Assembly (NCBI GenBank): GCA_963693285.1
Contig: OY848917.1
Span: 2,916,501-2,980,500, forward strand
DNA length: 64,000 nucleotides
Direction of reading: 5' to 3'
Source of the DNA: Xestospongia muta
Taxonomy: Eukaryota > Porifera > Demospongiae > Haplosclerida > Petrosiidae
A program made the position numbers and the translations under genes. The notes below the pieces were generated by a model. It made no database searches and had not been told where the DNA came from. It saw nothing but the letters and a program-made list of their open reading frames with translations. Position 1 is the stretch's first letter. The number at the start of each line of letters is the position of its first letter. Shown piece after piece: positions 23,478 to 30,800 of the stretch.

Positions 23478-23650
23478 TCTATTCTGTTCTGTTATGTATT
23501 TGCCTTTCCAGATCATCAATGCAGCAGTCCATGAGTGGATATTTGCCAATACTGTTTAAGTACGTGAAGGAACGTATGTGTTTATTAGCTATTTGTTAAG
23601 AAAGAAAAAAGCATAACTATTCCATAAATTGGATCAGGTATTGGATGAAA
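23478..23650 (+). pseudogene. Relic of an array B receptor: TM2/loop fragment forward, TM7 fragment inverted
   Basis: Bases 23478-23590 match the TM2-loop 1-TM3 region of the B genes (CCTTTCCAGATCATC...GCAGCAGTCCATGAGTGGAT), with stops and frame changes. Directly after it, at about 23597-23650, the minus strand reads like the IPDPIYGIV segment at the start of TM7. The two ends of a receptor therefore lie here in opposite orientation, an old rearranged copy. It was recognised by nucleotide similarity to 26250-26350 and 36385-36440. Confidence 0.7.
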
Positions 23651-24292
23651 ATCCTTAACTATATAGTACATTACATTGATGTGATATACATACAGTCCTT
23701 TACATCTTCCCAATATATTTTTAAGATATCAGTTCATTTTATCAGCATGCAGTATACAAAAATGTAAATTCTGCTTGCATAAAATTGTTCACATGTTAGT
23801 GTTAGTGTTTACATTGTTCTCAGACTCCATATAGAGACGATGACTTACAACAATCTAAATATCAATCAAGAGATGAAGATTCATGACAATTTGGAAAACG
23901 GGGAAAGGTTATTAATCATGTAGTCTGTATACACCCACTACTAATTACACAAGTTTATGTACAGTATTATTGAAGCTTTTTGTTATCAGATGCATCTGTT
24001 GTGATAAGTAGTCACGTGGTGAGTAGCTAGGGTAACAGATGACCTATACATTATTTGTAATTGTCAAGTAACCAGCCACTAGATGTACATAGACATTAAC
24101 TGTTTCTTATAATAGAAAAGATAACTTCGTATTTATTATTATTATCAGCTAACAATAACACAGTAAATAAAACGTTGTAACACTTGAATAAAGTAATTGT
24201 TAAGACAATAAAATATTGATATTATTCTTAAAACACTATAACCATTACATATAAAACAGTACAAATTATGAATTACATGTATGTCATTAGTA
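23651..24292. other. Intergenic, no gene seen
   Basis: AT-rich sequence. The last about 210 bases (from about 24080) are the 3' flank of the truncated beta-helix gene copy and match 27615-27822. Confidence 0.6.
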
Positions 24293-25041
24293 TCAGAGGG
24301 CAGAGGCTCTATAGTCATCATTAAAAAGCAGAGACTCTCGTCTCATTTCCAATGTCACCACTGACACTGAACTAGTTTTACATACTACATCATCAGAGGA
24401 CATTAAAGGAACTTCTAAATTATTAGTAACAGGAGGTGATGGAGGCTTGAATATTTCTTTGACTTTTGTAATTGGTTGTTGCAAACGAGACTTTAACAGA
24501 CGATCCCACACATGATAGAATATGATACCACAGAATTCTACAAATGCTACAGATACTAAAACAACACTCCACAGTAGCCTTTTGGATTTTTCAGAAGTTT
24601 GTTCATTTACATAAGCCATAAGTACAAGGTTAAAAATAAAAGACACTTCCAAACAAACCAAAGAAAATTGTTGATATATTTCTCTTAAAGAAAGATACTT
24701 GAATATAATAACAACTAAAATTGGTGTTAACACATCTAAGGGTACTGTAGCCTCAGCATCTATTGACACAACCAGAGCTAAAACAACACGAACTAATAGT
24801 AAAAATCCAGTCCAAAAACGATACCTGTCCTTATATGGACTTCTATATGCATCAAAGAAAGGCTTCATATATCCTGACAACTTTTGACAGCAACACATGT
24901 AATTGGATCGAGGTCCTTCAAATAATGGTATAGTGAGAAGGTAGAAGGTGTAGGAAACAATTAGTAAAATGAGTACAACCAGTAAGAACAGAAACAATGG
25001 TAGATGACAACCTCTCATATATTGGACATTAGCATCAACTT
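24293..25041 (-). pseudogene. 5'-truncated copy of the beta-helix/multi-TM protein (membrane domain only)
   Basis: About 248 codons, nearly identical to the C-terminal end of the 27823-33687 gene, starting inside the sequence before YMRGCHLPLFLF. It holds the last five predicted membrane segments and the cytoplasmic tail ending in RESLLFNDDYRASAL. Homology stops at about 25041, where sequence equal to 34553 onward begins. There is no signal peptide, no ectodomain and no own promoter, so I treat it as a duplication remnant. The frame is still open, so the duplication is recent. The first Met (25018) would give a 241-residue product with five membrane spans if it were expressed. Confidence 0.8.
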
Positions 25042-26028
25042 CAAAAGTTTGTTTTATGTCATGTGTTAGTTGTGATAAGTAGTCACATGGTTAGTAAGGT
25101 AAGAGGTGACATGTAAGTATTTTAGCCTCGTACCCAGGCGTTCTAGTAGAGTTTAGCCTGGGTACGAGGCTAGTAAGTATTTTTGATTGTCATCTGATCT
25201 GTCACTAGATATAAATAAACATTAACTGTTTGTTATAATAGAAAAGATAACTTTTCTTAAGTTATAATACACAATTAATGAATGTAATTCCAACAAAGCA
25301 TATAATTGATATGTGCTGTCATAATGACATCATGGGATCACATGTCCTATTGAGGTGCAGTAATAAACAATTATCACATTTTGGATCAGTGATGTAGATG
25401 TGGATTTTAGTAATTAAGGTTGCAATAATTGTCACCAATTAAAATATAGCATATTAATGAAACAACCATATTTGGAGATAGTGTAATATCTCAAGTTTTA
25501 AGGTGATAATGTCATAAGCTATGGTTTCTAAGCAGCAAACTCAGTGTTTTCTTTGCTATACAGAAGCTAATATGCAGTGCCAAATATCACTGACAAGTAA
25601 TTTCATTTTAATTATCTATTCTTTACGTTACTGAACATGACACATTTTGATGTTATTTTCCTACTAGAGGTAGTAGACAATAGATGAAAAATTTATTGCT
25701 GTATAACATCCTCTCTTTATTATGCTACTGGTGCTCATCACTGGAGGACTGGAGTTGCTAAATTTTGTCATGTGAAATCGATATGATTTGAGATCCATGC
25801 ACGAGTAAAAAAAAAATTTCACTGATACAATCACATTCCATTTGTTGACAGACAACATCATTAACACCAGTTAGGACAACAAACCTTATATGGAGGTGAC
25901 ATATTTACCTAGAGACATGTTAATAAGTGCATGTACAATATATAATACTGCCTGTAGGTGCTGCTAGTCTCCTAAGGGTTTTAAAGATCAATACTTACTA
26001 AGTGTACTACTTGAAACATTACCTTACA
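25042..26028. other. Upstream region of receptor B2, duplicated at 34553-35535
   Basis: About 985 bases nearly identical to the region upstream of receptor B3; the sequence identity runs on into the coding part. It probably carries the promoter of both genes. Contains the hairpin element at 25123-25172. Short open frames at 25664-25867 and 25981-26184 are duplicated with it and are not supported. Confidence 0.7.
25123..25172. mobile_element. 50-bp foldback element with 17-bp inverted repeats and 10-bp flanking direct repeat
   Basis: TAGCCTCGTACCCAGGC (25123-25139) and its exact reverse complement (25156-25172) surround a 16-base loop. Both sides are flanked by the direct repeat GTAAGTATTT (25113-25122 and 25173-25182), as expected for a target-site duplication. 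The higher GC content of the arms contrasts with the surroundings. It is too small to encode anything; it could be a minimal non-autonomous DNA transposon. A 9-10 base duplication would suit Mutator-like elements, but this is inference. Confidence 0.75.
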
Positions 26029-27150
26029 ATGGAGAGTCAAGACACTAATATTACAGATAAAGGATTTATCAACTTCAATATCTCTTCTACAATCAATGGA
26101 CCTGCTCTGGCTGTTGCTTTGAGTATTGAGATGATGCTTGGAATTATCACTAACTTCTTTATCATAATTGCCAGTTTCTGGCATGCTAAAACTTTGAAGA
26201 AATCGTCTACAATTTTCCTGCTCTTCTTAGCTGTGGCTAATCTATTCTGTTGTGTTGCATATATGCCTTTCCAGATCATCACTGCAGCAGTCCAAGAGTG
26301 GATTTTTGGCAAAACAGTTGAAGTACGCGAGGGAATTTGTATATTCGTTGGATATATATTGTCATACGCAACATCAGTTACTTACTATATATTAGGGGCT
26401 ATCTCGTTTGATCGGTTCCTTATGATTGTCAAGCCAATAACGCATCGTAGATTTATTACACCGGTCGTAGTCATTATTATCGTAATATCTATTGCAATAT
26501 TCATTGCTCTCTATGCAGCTCTACCTTTCTTTGGCATTGGAGTCTTCACATTTTCACCTACAGTATTTACATGCGGTTCTTCATGGGAGGGACAACGTCT
26601 TCGCTTTATTATCTCCCTATTAGTAGGCGCTATTCCAACTGTTACAATTATCATTACAAGTGGCTGGACTTTTTTGTTTACAAAAAACTTTATCAAATCT
26701 GATTACCGACAAAGAAGGAAGTCAATAAGGACAAAAGATGGAGGTGAATATCAGAAAAATTTATATGAAAGACGTATGAAGAAATTAATTGGGATATTTG
26801 GGATGTTACTAATTGTTAACACTATCTCAGTTCTACCATTTATATTGGTTGGAACAATTGGTAGTGTTGTCGGATATAGTAAAATACCTGATCCAATTTA
26901 TGGAACCATTTTGTTTCTTTACTTTCTCAATAACATCGCTAACCCATTGATACAGTGCTACTTTAGACCTGAACTTAAGAAAACCCTTATTGCTTGTATC
27001 AGGTACATTTTGATGGCATGTAAATGTGACACAGTTGTCTGCAGAAATAAAAATAAAGAAAAGAAATATTTTTTAGATAACAAATCTGATGATCCTGAAG
27101 CAAATATTAGTGATATCAGTCAAAAGACAGAAGCAATTGGTTTAGAATGA
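26029..27150 (+). CDS. Rhodopsin-like 7TM receptor B2, intact, chimeric
   Basis: Single-exon 373-residue receptor beginning MESQDTNITDKG. I use ATG 26029, not the in-frame GTG nine codons earlier, because it aligns with the starts of B1, B3 and B4. It has two sequons near the N-terminus, TM2 LAVANL, Cys in REGICIFVGY, DRF, Cys in VFTCGSSW, and TM7 NPLIQCYF. The first about 79 codons and the upstream 985 bases match B3 (35536). From about base 26265 to the end and through the 3' flank the gene matches B1 (21860). This is the signature of unequal crossing-over or gene conversion. The fusion is in frame and the receptor should fold normally. Confidence 0.9.
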   Translation: MESQDTNITDKGFINFNISSTINGPALAVALSIEMMLGIITNFFIIIASFWHAKTLKKSSTIFLLFLAVANLFCCVAYMPFQIITAAVQEWIFGKTVEVREGICIFVGYILSYATSVTYYILGAISFDRFLMIVKPITHRRFITPVVVIIIVISIAIFIALYAALPFFGIGVFTFSPTVFTCGSSWEGQRLRFIISLLVGAIPTVTIIITSGWTFLFTKNFIKSDYRQRRKSIRTKDGGEYQKNLYERRMKKLIGIFGMLLIVNTISVLPFILVGTIGSVVGYSKIPDPIYGTILFLYFLNNIANPLIQCYFRPELKKTLIACIRYILMACKCDTVVCRNKNKEKKYFLDNKSDDPEANISDISQKTEAIGLE

Positions 27151-27822
27151 TAACAACAATTATATTCATATGTCACACAATCATATTATTATGCAATTCA
27201 AGTTTATTCCAGTATACATATTAAATTTATATTTTATCATTTATGTTCTTTAATAACACATATGTATGTGGGTCATATGCATAATTATCAAAATAGTCAT
27301 CTTTTTACCAATTCATTGTTAGTTTATAACTTTAACACTGTTGAACAATCTTTATTATAACAAAACTGCCTCAATTAAAGGATGACAATATTGGGTTGAT
27401 AAATCAATTAAGTACATCTGATTAAAGTGACATTTCATGTAATATACATACTTCAATAATTGTTGAAGTTGATCAAGGTAATTCAGATATTCACTATCGA
27501 CGTGTTTTGTCACAATGACATCATAGAGTCAATTGTGCTATTAAGGTGCAGTAGAGAACCGTTATCACATTTTGGATCAGCGATGTAGGTGTAGAATTTA
27601 GTAATTAAGGTGATGTACATAGACATTCACTGTTTCTTATAATAGAAAAGATAACTTCGTATTTATTATTATTATCAGCTAACAATAACACAGTAAATAA
27701 AACATTGTAACACTTGAATAAAGTAATTGTTAAGACAATAAAATATTGATATTATTCTTAAAACACTATAACCATTACATATAAAACAGTACAAATTATG
27801 AATTACATGTATGTCATTAGTA
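27151..27822. other. Convergent 3' region between receptor B2 and the beta-helix gene
   Basis: The left part is the B1/B2 3' flank; the right part, from about 27615, is the 3' flank of the beta-helix gene. The join in the middle is a deletion relative to 23449-24080. No gene is seen. Confidence 0.6.
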
Positions 27823-30800
27823 TCAGAGGGCAGAGGCTCTATAGTCATCATTAAAAAGCAGAGACTCTCGTCTCATTTCCAATGTCACTACTGACACTGA
27901 ACTAGTTTTACATACTACATCATCAGAGGACATTAAAGGAACTTCTAAATTATTAGTAACAGGAGGTGATGGAGGCTTGAATATTTCTTTGACTTTTGTA
28001 ATTGGTTGTTGCAAACGAGACTTTAACAGACGATCCCACACATGATAGAATATGATACCACAGAATTCTACAAATCCTACAGATACTAAAACAACACTCC
28101 ACAGTAGCCTTTTGGATTTTTCAGAAGTTTGTACATTTACATAACCCATAAGTACAAGGTTAAAAATAAAAGACACTTCCAAACAAACCAAAGAAAATTG
28201 TTGATATATTCCTCTTAAAGAAAGATATTTGAATATAATAACAATTAAAAGTGGTGTTAACACATCTAAGGGTACTGTAGCCTCAGCATCTATTGACACA
28301 ACCAGAGCTAAGACAACACGAACTAATAGTAAAAATCCAGTCCAAAAACGATACCTGTCCTTATATGGACCTCCATATGCATCAAAGAAAGGTTTCATAT
28401 ATGCTGACAACTTTTGACAACAACGCATGTAATTGGATAAAGGTCCTTCAAATAATGGTATAGTGAGAAGGTATAAGGTGTAGGGAACAATTAGTAAAAT
28501 GAGTACAACCAGTGAGAACAGAAACAATGGTAGATGACAACCTCTCATATATTGGACATTAGCATCAACAGTCCACCTTACTAATGTGTCACTATTACAT
28601 TGAATATTGGTGTAATTGAGGACATGGAAAACAGTGCGTATCAGTTTGGTATAAGAGAGAAGGATCATAGTGGCTAGTACTGGAATTGCTTGTCTTCCCA
28701 CAAATTGAACCACTTTACTAGAATATTGTGACAATATTATGATAAGTATTAGAATAAACCAAATGTAGGCTGGAAAAATAAACTGTAGCCATGCCTTACC
28801 ACAAGAATTCATAGCATCAAAGAAACAAGTCTCAATACCCAGATCCAGATTAATCCAGGAAATGAATTGACTAAGAATTGGAATGGTTCCATTAGGGAAG
28901 AATGTGGTTTCATATATTTTAACAACATTACAATAGAATATAAGTCCATTGATTGTACCCACAGATACAGTTAGATTCAAAACAATGACAAAAGCTACCA
29001 GTGCTATACCAGCCACAGCAAATGGAATGATAAGAGCTAAGTAGTCATTAGTACATTGTCCACATTGATTGGAACCTAACATGAGACTGAGTCCTTCAGT
29101 ACATTGTCCGCAGAGTATACCAGACCTTTTGTGAAGACACTGGGGGTTAGGAGAGGTGACTTTAATGTCAATTTTTCCATTGTTACAATAATCAAAGGGA
29201 CACTTTGGATGTACAATAAGACATTCTGAATATTTTTGATAACCAATCCACATATCACCAATTCTCGTTATATTTTGAGTGTTAATATCACAAGTTATTA
29301 AAGATGTATTTAATTTAGGACTGCAAACACATGTGTCGTTTACCAATGGAAATCCAATTGGACAGGACTCAATTGTAACTTCAATAACTTTAGCAGGTAA
29401 ATGTTTATTGATTGAGTTTTGAAGTTTTGGAAAGACTTGTTCTGTGTTCAATGAAAGGTTTGTTTTTAATGTAAAAACAACATTGGTGCAATTTGCATTT
29501 AGCCTAGTTTGCACAGTAAATGAACTATGTGACGAGGTCAAATTTATCACACCCTCTGTTAAGCCATCCTTGAAACCAACAGTAGCTAGTGATACACTGA
29601 CATCAATCCCAGGGACAAGAGTTATATCAATGTTTGTAATAGAGCAATTTTGTCTTTTTGATTCACAAAAGCACACTTGAATGGGGTCTGATGACACCAC
29701 TGATAAACCAGTTTGTTGAGGGTAGTGAAATAGTAGTTCAAAGTTGAATTTGTTTGAACAATCACCTGTTACACCTCCATACAAGACATCACCAGATATG
29801 TCAGCTGTATTGTTAACAAAATATAACACAGAACTGGCATTATAATAAGGAATAACATTAAAGGAACAATCAGTGCTATTGTCTACACCAAGAATTTGTG
29901 ATACAAAGATTCCTCCACCTGACTCACTAGCATGATTATTGACAAATGATACATTTGCTTGCCAACTAAGTAATAACTGGGAGAACTCGTATAAAGCAAT
30001 ACCTCCACCATAAATGCCAGAATTGTTTATAAATGTGTTGTGTCCATTAAATGTTAACTGACTATTGAAGCCCAATAAACCAGTTGTGTTATGATTGCTA
30101 ACTTCAATTTGGTCAAATGTAATGTTATCAATGTTGAATAATACAACTGCAGATTGGTATACTTTTCGATATATATACAATCTATTTGTTACTTTGTTGA
30201 AATGAAATAACACATTTTTTAAAAAAACACTAGAACTTGAATTAACTTGAAGAGCGCGAAGAAACATCCCTGACCCAAGAAATGCAACATTGTTGTGTAT
30301 AGTGCAGTTACTAAACTCAATACTACCACCTCCTTTATACAAATCAATGTACACTCCTCCTCCATCAAATGGAACAGTATTGTTGTATATAGTACAAGTA
30401 CTAAACTCAATACTACCACCTCCTTCATACAAATCAATGTACACACCTCCTCCATCATACTGAGCAATATTGTTGCATATAGTGCAGTTATTAAACTCAA
30501 TACTACCACCTCCTTCATAAAAATCAATGTTCACTCCTCCTCCAACATACTGAGCAGTATTGTTGTAAATAATGCAGTTACAAAACTCAATATTACCACC
30601 TCCTGACAAATTAATTTCCATTCCTCCTCCTCCTCCATGTTGTTGAACAATATTGTTGTATATAGTGCAGTTACTAAATTCAACACTATTATTTCCATGC
30701 GATCTAAAGTACACTCCTCCTCCATATAGCTGAGCAGTATTGTGGTATATAGTGCAGTTACTAAGTTCAATACTGCCATTCTCATCCAAATCAATCTTCA

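Noticed and set aside
23478..23650. A CRISPR array or other prokaryotic repeat system anywhere in the window
   Set aside because: All repeats seen are segmental duplications, microsatellites, minisatellites, coding repeats or inverted-repeat elements; none has regularly spaced direct repeats with unique spacers.
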